NCBI GenBank assembly: GCA_021604005.1
Contig: BQIV01000012.1
Coordinates: forward strand, 51,756-115,755
Origin: Nitrospirales bacterium
GTDB taxonomy: Bacteria > Nitrospirota > Nitrospiria > Nitrospirales > UBA8639
Length of the DNA stretch: 64,000 nt
Direction of reading: 5' to 3'
Positions within the stretch are counted from its first letter, which is position 1; every line of letters begins with the position of its first letter. The notes under the pieces are model-generated. The model did no database searches. It had not been told where the DNA came from and saw nothing but the letters and a program-made list of their open reading frames with translations. The position numbers and the translations under genes are program-made. This document shows, one piece after another, positions 43,907-53,107 of the stretch.

Positions 43907-44995
43907 TTGATTACATCTATCCCACGATACATGATTTTCTTGCTGGCTATGACTCTGCTGGCCGCCTGTAGCGAACAACAAGCAGCCCCGCCACCACAGG
44001 GTCGCCCTCCCTCACCGGTCCGTGTCGCGACGGTGGTGATGCAAGAAGTGCAACGATCCGTCACACTGATAGGTACCGTGGAGCCCTGGCGACGGAGCGT
44101 CGTCGCCAGTGAAATCGCCGGGCTTGTTCAGGCTTTTCCCGTGGAGGAGGGTATGGCCGTGAAGCGTGGGCAGGTCTTGGCCCGTCTCCGGACCGATACG
44201 TTAGTCATCAGGTTGAACGCTGCCGAAGCATCTCATCGCGAGGCATGGACACGTCACCGGCAGGCAAGCAAAGATCTTCAACGGGTCAAGGTGTTATTCA
44301 AAAAAGAACTGGTCACTCAGAAAGAATACGATGATGCGATCACGGAGGAAGGCGCATTACGGCAGCGATTCATTCAATTACAAACGGAGATCCAACAGGT
44401 TCGTGATGAGCTGAAGAAGTCGCGTATTGTCGCGCCGTTCGACGGTTGGATCACCCGAGAGTTTACGGAGGTGGGGCAATGGCTCTCTGCTGGAGGGCAA
44501 GTGGTCGAGATGGTGGATCTGTCCCGTGTGCAAGTGCAGGTTCCATTGCCGGAGCGATACGTGAAAGACGTGCGAGTGAATGACCCGATCACCGCGGTGT
44601 TTGATGGCTTGCCAGACCTTGAGGCGCAAGGACGGGTGTTTTCCGTCGTGGCGCAAGCCGACCGGGCCGCTCGCACATTCCCGATTAACGTGGAGCTGAG
44701 CAATCCCAACTTGACGATCAAGAGCGGCATGGTCTCTCGCGTGACGTTACGAGTCGGGGTACCCTATGAGGCGTTGGTCATTCCAAAAGATGCACTCGTC
44801 TTGCGGGGTGGACGAGAGTTTGTCTATTTAGTCAACGAAGGGCAGGTGTCACAGATTCCGGTGACTCCGGTTTTGCATTTAGATGAAGTGGTTCAAGTGA
44901 CGGGAGAGCTTCAGTCTGGCATGGCCGTCGTTGTGGAAGGGAACGAGCGGTTACGCCCTGGGCAACCTGTTCGAATTTTGGAGTCTGAAGGGTAA
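43907..44995 (+). CDS. RND efflux periplasmic adaptor (MFP), lipoprotein
   Basis: A 362-residue adaptor. The lipobox LLAAC (about residue 20) marks it as a lipoprotein. The TTG at 43907 includes an Arg before the hydrophobic core and is favoured over ATG 43931. Barrel-sandwich halves are VASEIAGLVQAFPVEEGMAVKRGQVLARL and SRIVAPFDGWITREFTEVGQWLSAGG, with a helical hairpin between (about 100-160). It joins the RND pump to the TolC-like channel and is four bases upstream of the pump gene. Confidence 0.92.
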   Translation: MITSIPRYMIFLLAMTLLAACSEQQAAPPPQGRPPSPVRVATVVMQEVQRSVTLIGTVEPWRRSVVASEIAGLVQAFPVEEGMAVKRGQVLARLRTDTLVIRLNAAEASHREAWTRHRQASKDLQRVKVLFKKELVTQKEYDDAITEEGALRQRFIQLQTEIQQVRDELKKSRIVAPFDGWITREFTEVGQWLSAGGQVVEMVDLSRVQVQVPLPERYVKDVRVNDPITAVFDGLPDLEAQGRVFSVVAQADRAARTFPINVELSNPNLTIKSGMVSRVTLRVGVPYEALVIPKDALVLRGGREFVYLVNEGQVSQIPVTPVLHLDEVVQVTGELQSGMAVVVEGNERLRPGQPVRILESEG

Positions 44996-44998
44996 ACG

Positions 44999-47900
44999 AT
45001 GCCCCTTGTGCAATTTGCCATTCGTAATCCTGTGACCACGACCGTGGGAGTGCTCCTGATGGTCCTGTTTGGGCTGGTGGCCCTCAATCAGTTGCCAGTC
45101 CAGTTGACGCCTGACGTGAGTAAAACCGAAATCACGATTGACACGCGCTGGGAAGGGGCCAGCCCAAACGAAGTCGAACGAGAAATCATCGATGAACAGG
45201 AAGAGCAACTCAAAGGCGTGGAAGGCCTGGAGAAAATGTTTTCGGAAAGTTCCAACGGGAACGGTAAAATCATTTTACGTTTCCCGGCCGGAACGAATAT
45301 CGATAGCTCGCTCTTGCGGGCCTCGAACCGGCTCAATCAAGTCAAAGAATATCCAATTGAAGTTGATGAACCGGTCATCAGTAGTGCAGATACGGCGGGC
45401 TCCGCGATTGGGTGGTTTATTTTTCAAACCGTGGAGGGCAATCCCATCGACATCGATACGATGCGAAATTTCGCTGAAGATGTCATTAAGGCCCGTTTCG
45501 AAAGGATCCCGGGTGTAGCGGCGTCTAACGTATTTGGAGGACGAGAGCGGGAAGTGCAAGTCTTGGTTTCCCCACACAAGCTGGCGGCCCGGTCGTTAAC
45601 GTTGTTGGATTTATCCCGGGCTTTGGATGAAGAAAATCGAGATTTTAGTGCGGGTGATTTTGATGAAGGGAAGCGAAGGTACGTGGTTCGGACGGTGGGA
45701 GAATATCAAAACCCGGAAGAAATCGAAGATGTCATTATCGCAAGACGGGATGGCGTGCCCGTCTATGTTCGGGACGTCGCGTCAGTCCGAATTGCGTATA
45801 AAGACGCAGAACACGTCGTGCGGCAATCAGGGCGTCCCTGTATCGCGGTGAACGCCATTCGCGAGACGGGAGCCAATGTCTTAGAGACCATGGCCGGACT
45901 CCGAAAGGCCGTTAAAGACTTGAATGAAGAACTCTTGGGGCCGCGAGGTTTTACACTGTATCAAGTGTATGATGAGACGGATTATATCTACAGTTCGCTT
46001 TCTCTCGTTCAGCAAAATCTGATCGTTGGAAGCTTGTTGGCGATTACTATTTTATTTTTGTTCCTTCGCACCGGCAGTACCACGCTGGTGATCGGATTGG
46101 CGATTCCCATCAGTATTATGGGCACATTCATCACGCTCTGGATGCTGGGTCGAAATCTGAACGTGATCAGTCTCGCAGGGATGACCTTTGCGGCGGGGAT
46201 GTTGGTCGACAATTCTATCGTGGTTCTCGAAAACATCTACCGTCATCGTGAGATGGGGAAAGCCTTATTTCAAGCGGCGTATGATGGCGCGGTAGAGGTA
46301 TGGGGGGCAGTCCTCGCGAGTACCCTCACGACCATTGCGGTGTTTATTCCGATCGTGTTCGTCAAGGAACAGGCGGGTGAATTGTTTCAGGACATTGCGA
46401 TTGCGATTAGCGCTGGAGTTGGGCTCAGTCTGTTCGTTTCAATTACCGTGATCCCGAGTCTTTCCGCCCGTATCTTGACGACGGCGAAAAAAAAGAATGA
46501 GGCGCGAGTCGATCAAGCAGTCTCCCGCTCCGGAGTCGACAAGGTCTTGAGAAAAACCGACCGCTTCTTGCAGCGCACAGGCATTAGTTCTGAACGATTC
46601 GCGAATTTCATCCATTGGTTGTGCGAGAATCAACACAGGCGAATCTTCACCGTTGGCGCACTCATGCTCTTGGCCGTTGGGCTCACATTGGCGCTCCTTC
46701 CTAAGGCCGAATATCTTCCAAACGGGAATCGAAATTTAGTGATTGGCATTCTTCTTCCTCCTCCCGGTTATAACACGGAAGAGTATTTAACCATGGGGCA
46801 TACCATCGAAGCCGTGTTGAGTCCTCATTGGGATGCCAAGCCCGGGTCGCCTGAAGAGGCGGCGCTCGATGGCCCGAGCATCCGCAACTTTTTTTACGTG
46901 GCCACTGGTCGATCAGTGTTCATGGGGGCACGAACCAATCAAGATGAGCGCGTGAAAGAACTTATTCCGCTTTTTCGACGGGCGACCGCCGACTTGCCTG
47001 GTGTGTTCAGCATCGTGACACAACGAAATTTGTTCCAGCGAGGGCTTGGTGAAGGCCGCAACATTGACATCGAAATTACGGGGCCTGAGCTCGAGACCTT
47101 AATTGCCTTAGGCGGGCAGATCTTCGGCCAGACCATGAAGCTTCTTCCGAATGCCCAGATTCGACCGAAACCAAGTCTCGATTTGGGAAGTCCCGAGGTT
47201 CATGTCACGGTCAAGCGCGATCGTGCGGCTGATGTCCAGATGACGAATCGAGAGGTTGGTTTTACGGTCAATGCCCTGGTCGATGGCGCCAAGTCGAGTG
47301 ACTACCAATTTGAAGGCGATGAAATCGACTTGACGGTCAGAGGAGAAGATCAATATGCAAATCGCACACAAGACTTGGAGTCGCTTCCCATTTACACGCG
47401 TGGTGGGCAACTCACGACGCTCGGGGCGATCGCCGACATTGAGTTAGTCTCAGGCCCTGAACAAATTAATCATATCGAGCGAGAACGGTCGATCGTGATT
47501 CAAGTCATTCCGGATTCAGAGATGCCGCTTGAAACGGCCATGAGTCTCATACGGAAACAGGTCATTTCGCCGTTGATGGAAAGCGGTCGATTAGGAAGGT
47601 TGTATAATATTCACTTGTCGGGCACAGCCGATGACCTAACCAAAACTTACGATGCGTTGAAGTGGAACTTTATCCTCGCCCTCGTGATTACGTATTTGCT
47701 CATGGCGGCCTTGTTTGAAAGCTTTCTCTATCCCTTCGTGATTATCTTTAGCGTTCCGCTTGCGGCAGCCGGAGGGTTTGCGGGGTTGTTCTTGGTGAAC
47801 GTATTTGTTGCCTATCAACCGCTCGATGTTCTGACGATGCTGGGGTTCATCATTCTGATCGGGGTCGTGGTCAATAATGCGATTCTTGTCGTCCACCAAG

Positions 47901-48250
47901 CCTTGAATTTCATGAAACCACCTGATACACAGGACGAGGATTCTTCCGGAGCAGCAGCCATTCGCGGCCTTTCAGTGCAAGAGGCCATTCGCGAATCCGT
48001 CCGATCTCGTGTGCGACCGATTATGATGAGCATGTTGACGACGACCTTTGGTTTATTGCCTTTGGTTCTTTCGTCCGGCGCGGGCTCTGAACTCTATCGT
48101 GGGATAGGCAGTGTGGTCTTAGGTGGACTCGTGATGTCTACCATGTTTACCTTGATGGTGGTTCCGGCGTTATTCAGCATCGTGATGGAGTTGAAACTGA
48201 AACGGCAACAGCGGGCGGCTGCGGCTTTTGTTGCAGAAGCCAAAGCGTAA
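44999..48250 (+). CDS. RND efflux pump inner-membrane subunit
   Basis: A 1083-residue HAE1/AcrB-type proton-driven pump with twelve expected membrane helices and two large periplasmic loops. Recognisable stretches: FAIRNPVTTTVGVLLMVLFG at the N-terminus, GFTLYQVYDETDYI, SLAGMTFAAGMLVDNSIVVLENI in the central membrane region (with the transmembrane Asp), and LGFIILIGVVVNNAILVVHQ and MMSMLTTTFGLLPLVLSSG near the C-terminus. Length is normal for the family. Likely substrates are hydrophobic or amphiphilic compounds. The gene starts three bases after the adaptor stop. Confidence 0.95.
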   Translation: MPLVQFAIRNPVTTTVGVLLMVLFGLVALNQLPVQLTPDVSKTEITIDTRWEGASPNEVEREIIDEQEEQLKGVEGLEKMFSESSNGNGKIILRFPAGTNIDSSLLRASNRLNQVKEYPIEVDEPVISSADTAGSAIGWFIFQTVEGNPIDIDTMRNFAEDVIKARFERIPGVAASNVFGGREREVQVLVSPHKLAARSLTLLDLSRALDEENRDFSAGDFDEGKRRYVVRTVGEYQNPEEIEDVIIARRDGVPVYVRDVASVRIAYKDAEHVVRQSGRPCIAVNAIRETGANVLETMAGLRKAVKDLNEELLGPRGFTLYQVYDETDYIYSSLSLVQQNLIVGSLLAITILFLFLRTGSTTLVIGLAIPISIMGTFITLWMLGRNLNVISLAGMTFAAGMLVDNSIVVLENIYRHREMGKALFQAAYDGAVEVWGAVLASTLTTIAVFIPIVFVKEQAGELFQDIAIAISAGVGLSLFVSITVIPSLSARILTTAKKKNEARVDQAVSRSGVDKVLRKTDRFLQRTGISSERFANFIHWLCENQHRRIFTVGALMLLAVGLTLALLPKAEYLPNGNRNLVIGILLPPPGYNTEEYLTMGHTIEAVLSPHWDAKPGSPEEAALDGPSIRNFFYVATGRSVFMGARTNQDERVKELIPLFRRATADLPGVFSIVTQRNLFQRGLGEGRNIDIEITGPELETLIALGGQIFGQTMKLLPNAQIRPKPSLDLGSPEVHVTVKRDRAADVQMTNREVGFTVNALVDGAKSSDYQFEGDEIDLTVRGEDQYANRTQDLESLPIYTRGGQLTTLGAIADIELVSGPEQINHIERERSIVIQVIPDSEMPLETAMSLIRKQVISPLMESGRLGRLYNIHLSGTADDLTKTYDALKWNFILALVITYLLMAALFESFLYPFVIIFSVPLAAAGGFAGLFLVNVFVAYQPLDVLTMLGFIILIGVVVNNAILVVHQALNFMKPPDTQDEDSSGAAAIRGLSVQEAIRESVRSRVRPIMMSMLTTTFGLLPLVLSSGAGSELYRGIGSVVLGGLVMSTMFTLMVVPALFSIVMELKLKRQQRAAAAFVAEAKA

Positions 48251-48295
48251 ATGCATGTATGTCTCATGATCGATTCATAGAAAGAACTATCGTGT

Positions 48296-49672
48296 ATGAA
48301 ACGTGACGTTAATCAGAGTCGTGAAAGCCGGTTCGGACCCCGAATGTTCTGTGTTGCCCTCATAGTTGTGGGGATCATCGGGGATGTCATGAACACAACG
48401 TATGCGTCTTCAGATCGGCATCCTTCCGGACTTGCGAGCGAAACACGTCCGGAGCTTCGGCTGAGTTTGCGAGATGCCATGAAGGCCGCCGTGGATCAAA
48501 ATCCTACGGTGCAAATATTCAAGGAGCAGATTGCACAAGCGGAACATGTGGCCGATACTCGACTGGGAGCGCTCTTGCCGAATATCTCCGGTCGTTTGAG
48601 TGGTGCCAGACGGCGATTTTTCTTTGGATCCTTTGGTGGGAGCCCTTCGGTGTCGAAGCCCATCGACTTCTACGAAGCCAGAGCGTCACTGACGCAGAAT
48701 ATTTTTAGCCTGAGTTTGATCCAACGCTGGCGTGCGGCTCGCACCGGGGTTGAGATCGCCAACTTGGACTCTGAAGTCAGTGAGCGAGATACGATGGCGA
48801 CGGCCGGCTTGGTCTATCTCGAGGCTCTGCGCGCACAAAAGGCTGTTCAGGCTCGGCAAGCTGACGTGAAATTGAATAAAGAGTTGCTTCGTTTGGCAAC
48901 CGAGAGGAAGTCTGCAGGAATGGCCACAAGTCTGGATGTGACCCGGGCTCGTGTACAATTAGAGAATGAACGACAACGGCTTCTCGTGGCCCGCAATGAC
49001 TATAATCGAGCCAAGCTCAATCTTATTCGCGCCATTGGCCTGTCGTTCGACGTGCGGCTTGTCCTCACCGATGAACTTGAGTTAGTGCACGTGCCGGTGC
49101 AGAGTCCAGAGGAAGCGTTACTCTTGGCCCAGGAGAATCGGGTCGAGCTGCAGGCGCAAAAGCGTCGCGAGCGTCTCGCCGCACTCACCCTGAGCTCTGT
49201 GGTGAGTGAACGTATTCCGAATTTGGAAGCGTCCGGCGATGTCGGTCTGATTGGTAATCAAGTGCCGGATGCGCTCACTACGGATAATGTCCAGGTATTA
49301 CTCACCGTCCCGATTTTTGACGGAGGGCAGCGAGAGGGGCGTATTTCTGAAAATCGTAGCCTTGTTCGTCAGGAGTCTTTGCGAACGCAAGATTTGACCT
49401 ACCAAGTGACGCTGGAGGTTCGCGATGCCTTGCTGACCATCGAGTCTGCACAACAGCAAGTCGACGTCGCCCAACTCGGCTTGAAGTTGTCGCTTAAGGA
49501 GCTCGAGCTTGCGCGTGAACGTTTTGCCGTTGGCGTCGCCACGAACATTGAAGTGACCAATGCACAAACATCGGTGGCCCAAGCGCGAGACAATCTCATT
49601 GAAGCCTTGTTCACGTTCAATGCGGCTCGCGTTAATCTCGCACGAGCACAAGGCCGCCTGCACGACTTGTAA
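48296..49672 (+). CDS. TolC family outer membrane channel
   Basis: A 458-residue outer-membrane factor, the duct for the RND pump. A signal segment is followed by two repeats of the TolC helical pattern (LRDAMKAAVDQNPTVQIFKEQI; AEEALLLAQENRVELQAQKRRE) and ends with ARVNLARAQG, usual for the family. Unlike the NodT-type duct of the ABC operon, it has no clear lipobox. It lies 45 bp after the pump gene and completes the operon. Confidence 0.93.
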   Translation: MKRDVNQSRESRFGPRMFCVALIVVGIIGDVMNTTYASSDRHPSGLASETRPELRLSLRDAMKAAVDQNPTVQIFKEQIAQAEHVADTRLGALLPNISGRLSGARRRFFFGSFGGSPSVSKPIDFYEARASLTQNIFSLSLIQRWRAARTGVEIANLDSEVSERDTMATAGLVYLEALRAQKAVQARQADVKLNKELLRLATERKSAGMATSLDVTRARVQLENERQRLLVARNDYNRAKLNLIRAIGLSFDVRLVLTDELELVHVPVQSPEEALLLAQENRVELQAQKRRERLAALTLSSVVSERIPNLEASGDVGLIGNQVPDALTTDNVQVLLTVPIFDGGQREGRISENRSLVRQESLRTQDLTYQVTLEVRDALLTIESAQQQVDVAQLGLKLSLKELELARERFAVGVATNIEVTNAQTSVAQARDNLIEALFTFNAARVNLARAQGRLHDL

Positions 49673-49676
49673 ATCG

Positions 49677-49756
49677 CCGATACCCCTGACAACGGTTTAC
49701 GTCTATCTGCAGTTGATCCGCAATCCCTGTAAAACGTCGGTTTTTAGAGGTGCCCT
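49677..49756. repeat. Partial palindromic repeat, copy 3
   Basis: Only the right end is clear: CGGTTTTTAGAGGTGCCCT (49738-49756) matches the right terminus of the 144-bp element. The stretch from 49677 has weak traces of the left end (GATACCCCTGACAACGG) and a GTCTAT block, so it may be an internally deleted copy. It ends 32 bp before the RF3 start. Confidence 0.65.
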
Positions 49757-49788
49757 GGAAATTTTTATAGGTCCATGAGAAGAAAGAT

Positions 49789-51396
49789 ATGGTCATGTTG
49801 ACGACTCAAATGAAACAAGAAATTCGTGCCGCCGCGAGTAAGCGTCGAACCTTTGCCATTATTAGTCATCCCGATGCCGGGAAGACGACGCTGACGGAGA
49901 AGCTCTTGTTGTATTCAGGCCTGCTGCGAACGGCAGGCATGGTCGGAGCGCGCAAGAGCGGAAAGTTGGCCGCCTCGGACTGGATGGAAATGGAACAGGA
50001 GCGCGGGATTTCCATCACGGCGTCGGCCATGCAGTTTCCGTATAAAGAGACAATCATTAATGTCTTGGATACGCCAGGCCATCAAGACTTTTGCGAAGAT
50101 ACGTATCGCACGCTCACGGCAGCGGATAGCGCGATCATGGTGATCGATGCGGCCAAGGGCGTGGAAACGCAAACGCGAAAGTTGTTTGAAGTGTGCCGGC
50201 TGCGAAAGATTCCGGTCTTGACGTTTATCAATAAAATGGACTTGCCAGGTCGTCTGCCTTTGGATCTTTTGTCTGAAGTTGAAGATGTGTTAGGCATTCA
50301 TGCGAGTGCAATGAATTGGCCAGTCGGGTCGGGCAGTGAATTTTTAGGCGTGGTGGAACGTGAAAAACGACGGTTGTTGCGATATACGAAGATGGCTTCG
50401 GCTGGTGCGGCTAAGCCAATGGTCACGGAAATCGGATTAGATGACTCTGGATATGTCGAGGAGATTCCTCATCATCTTCGCGAGGAGCTTGAACATGATC
50501 TTGAACTGTTGGATGTGGCAGGAAATCCATTTTCACGTGAGGAGTTTCAAGCAGGGAATGTGACGCCTGCGTTTTTTGGGTCAGCATTAACCAACTTTGG
50601 TGTCGAAGTGTTTTTTGATGCGTTTGTCGATTTTGCCCCTTCAGCTGAAGCCCGTTCGGCAGATGCCAATGATGGGACCGAAATCACCATCGATCCGGTT
50701 GAGGTGCCGTTCAGTGCCTATGTGTTTAAATTGCAAGCCAATATGAATCCCCGACACCGGGATAGCACGGCCTTTCTTCGTGTCTGTTCAGGGAGATTCG
50801 AGCGTGACATGGTCGTCAAGCATCATCGAGTCAAGAGTGACGTGCGGCTCTCCCGGCCACATAGCATGGTTGCCAAAGACCGGAATACGTTGGACGTCGC
50901 GTATCCTGGAGATGTGATTGGAATCATCAATCCCGGCGTGTTTCAGATTGGCGATACCATTTCCCTGACAGATGGATTTAACTACAAACCGCTCCCGCAG
51001 TTTCAGTCGGAAGTCTTTGCCCGTGTGCGACCGACTGATACGACGAAACGAAAAGCCTTCGATAAAGGCATCGAGCAATTAGCCTTGGAGGGCGCCATTC
51101 AAATCTTCAAGAGTCTCGACGGCCTGGAGTTTTTCGTGGGAGCGGTAGGCAAACTGCAGTTCGATGTCTTGGCCTTTCGCTTACGCAGTGAATATCGCGT
51201 CGAGACACAACTGGATATCTTGGCGTACGAATCCAGCGCATGGCTGGAAGGCGAGGTGAAAACGTTTAAGGCACCTTCGGATGCCTTAGTCGTAACAGAT
51301 CAACGCGAACGCCCTGTGGTGCTCTTCCGCTCGCCGTGGTCCAAAAACTTTGCCAGGGAGCGCAATTCGGACCATGCGCTGTTAGAGATGGGTTAA
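49789..51396 (+). CDS. prfC: Peptide chain release factor 3
   Basis: A 535-residue translational GTPase that recycles RF1/RF2 from the ribosome after termination. G1 is SHPDAGKTTLTE, the switch/G2 region ERGISITASAMQF, G3 DTPGHQDF and G4 FINKMD. The RF3-specific start KRRTFAIISHPDAGKTT and length separate it from EF-G. ATGs at 49789 and 49795 are both possible starts; AAGAAAG lies upstream. A partial palindromic repeat is just upstream and may affect its expression. It is a single-gene unit. Confidence 0.95.
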   Translation: MVMLTTQMKQEIRAAASKRRTFAIISHPDAGKTTLTEKLLLYSGLLRTAGMVGARKSGKLAASDWMEMEQERGISITASAMQFPYKETIINVLDTPGHQDFCEDTYRTLTAADSAIMVIDAAKGVETQTRKLFEVCRLRKIPVLTFINKMDLPGRLPLDLLSEVEDVLGIHASAMNWPVGSGSEFLGVVEREKRRLLRYTKMASAGAAKPMVTEIGLDDSGYVEEIPHHLREELEHDLELLDVAGNPFSREEFQAGNVTPAFFGSALTNFGVEVFFDAFVDFAPSAEARSADANDGTEITIDPVEVPFSAYVFKLQANMNPRHRDSTAFLRVCSGRFERDMVVKHHRVKSDVRLSRPHSMVAKDRNTLDVAYPGDVIGIINPGVFQIGDTISLTDGFNYKPLPQFQSEVFARVRPTDTTKRKAFDKGIEQLALEGAIQIFKSLDGLEFFVGAVGKLQFDVLAFRLRSEYRVETQLDILAYESSAWLEGEVKTFKAPSDALVVTDQRERPVVLFRSPWSKNFARERNSDHALLEMG

Positions 51397-51495
51397 CCGT
51401 TACTCCGGCTCTCGTCGGTACATGCACCTTGAAATTTGCACACCGTGCTCATGTGACTCGGTCATGCGGTGATATATGCGACATGGGCTCCAACT

Positions 51496-52677
51496 CTAGG
51501 CTTCGAGCAACCGAAGGAATTGGACAATGCCCAGCGCTTCGATATTCTTTGAGAGGGGAAAATGCTCTGATCCCGGGTAAATGACAAATCGTTTGGTGGC
51601 TTGAACGTCTTGGCTCGCCAAATGAAATCCCTTTCGCACTCGCGGGGCTATTGATCGCTTCACTTCAACCGCCCAGACCTCATGTCGAGGGCCTTCCAAC
51701 ACCAAATCAATTTCTGCTTGGGCACTTGTCCGGTAATAGCTATAGCGCCATTTATCGGAGAGGTGACAGATAATATTTTCGATGATAAATCCTTCCCAAC
51801 TTGGGCCAACGGACGGATGGCCTAGTAGTGTCTCAAAGTCGGCAATGTTTAGAAGTCGATGCATCAAGCCTGTGTCGCGAAGATAAATTTTGGGGGCTTT
51901 CACCAAGCGTTTCTTGGTGTTCCCAGCCCAAGGCTGAATCTGGCGAAGCATGTAAAAGTCAGACAGGATATCGATATAGTTTTTGACGGTCTTATAGTTG
52001 ACGCCAAGACTCTCACTGAGTTGAGAGAGATTGACTTGTTGCGCATGATGATGTGCGAGCATGGACCAAAGCCGACGCATGGTCACGGCTGACACTTGCG
52101 GTCCCATCAACGGAATATCTCGTTCAACGTAAGACGAGATAAAGTCCGATCTCCAATCCCAACTCTCGTCATCACTATTCGCCAGATAGCTTTGCGGGAA
52201 TCCTCCACGAAACCACAACTTTTCAAAATTAAAGCCTAAGGGGTCGGCTTGCGACAGTTCCAAGACGGAAAATGGACTGAGTTCGAGGAATCGAACACGG
52301 CCGGCCAGGGTTTCTGAAGAATGCTGAATCAGATCACGAGACGCGGATACTAAGAGTAGAAACTGTCCGGTGTTTTCTCCAGCCCGTTTCCGAATATCGA
52401 CTAATCCTCTGAGTAGACGAAATAATCCAGGTATGCGTTGGACTTCATCGATAATGAGCAAGGTGTTCGAGAAGCGTCGTAAGTAGGCTTCGGGATCGCT
52501 TAGCTTGGCTTGATCGGTATCTAGCTCAAGGTCCAGGTATGAAGTTTCTTTCCTGGTAGATTTTTCGATTTCTAAAGCCAGGGTTGTCTTGCCAACCTGT
52601 CGTGGCCCTAAAAGAGCCACGACGGGCATTGTTTTCAAGGCCTTTGTGAGGCGATCGTCTAGAGAGCGCCGGATCAT
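51496..52677 (-). CDS. AAA ATPase with DUF4143 domain
   Basis: A 393-residue protein of a widespread family: P-loop GPRQVGKTTLA (about 24-34), Walker B LLIIDEVQRIPG (about 73-84), then a C-terminal DUF4143 nuclease-like domain (about 195-360) with YLRDTGLMHRLLN, EGFIIENI and the AEIDLVLEGPRHEVWAVEVK stretch, which is the D-ExK core of restriction-like folds. Role unknown; members are found in mobile or defence contexts. No ribosome binding site is seen before the ATG, but a 24-bp inverted repeat is just upstream. Confidence 0.9.
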   Translation of the reverse strand: MIRRSLDDRLTKALKTMPVVALLGPRQVGKTTLALEIEKSTRKETSYLDLELDTDQAKLSDPEAYLRRFSNTLLIIDEVQRIPGLFRLLRGLVDIRKRAGENTGQFLLLVSASRDLIQHSSETLAGRVRFLELSPFSVLELSQADPLGFNFEKLWFRGGFPQSYLANSDDESWDWRSDFISSYVERDIPLMGPQVSAVTMRRLWSMLAHHHAQQVNLSQLSESLGVNYKTVKNYIDILSDFYMLRQIQPWAGNTKKRLVKAPKIYLRDTGLMHRLLNIADFETLLGHPSVGPSWEGFIIENIICHLSDKWRYSYYRTSAQAEIDLVLEGPRHEVWAVEVKRSIAPRVRKGFHLASQDVQATKRFVIYPGSEHFPLSKNIEALGIVQFLRLLEA

Positions 52678-53107
52678 TATTGTAATTTAGCATTTACTAC
52701 ACTAATATACAATATAAAGTGTATTTTGTAGAATATTTTAGGACTGTGGAGGTGATTTTGTAACATTGGTGGCCTCAAAACGCTCTCTAGATGTTTAGAC
52801 ATCATAATATCGCACTGCTAACATCATCGAATTCCTTATGATTACAATCGCCATTCAATTTCATTGTGTTCATTGATCAACGTAACGTCCGGTGGTGCTC
52901 GCCGCGGACCAAAAAATTTGCTGTGAATCTAATCTAGAACACCAACTGCTTGAGATAGGCGAATCGCTCTCGACAGTTGTTTTTCTGACTTCCTTGAAAG
53001 ACGTTATGAAGGCCTTGAGGGGGGTGAATGGGAAGAACGTCTCGTATTTCGTTATGAGACCTTAGGGCGTGCAGTGATTCATCTTTGATGCAATGCGTGG
53101 TTTTCTG
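52678..53107. other. Spacer upstream of DUF4143 gene
   Basis: No gene seen in 430 bp. A 24-bp near-perfect inverted repeat (52699-52722) is listed separately. The rest is unremarkable, with a weak 7-bp pattern around 53037-53062. Confidence 0.5.
52699..52722 (-). promoter_or_regulatory. Inverted repeat upstream of DUF4143 gene
   Basis: ACACTAATATAC and AATATAAAGTGT form a 12+12 palindrome with few mismatches, 22 bp before the start codon, at the expected place for an operator or promoter of that gene. Confidence 0.5.

Noticed and set aside
49789..51396. Elongation factor G
   Set aside because: Length and the KRRTFAIISHPDAGKTT start are those of release factor 3; domains IV and V of EF-G are missing.
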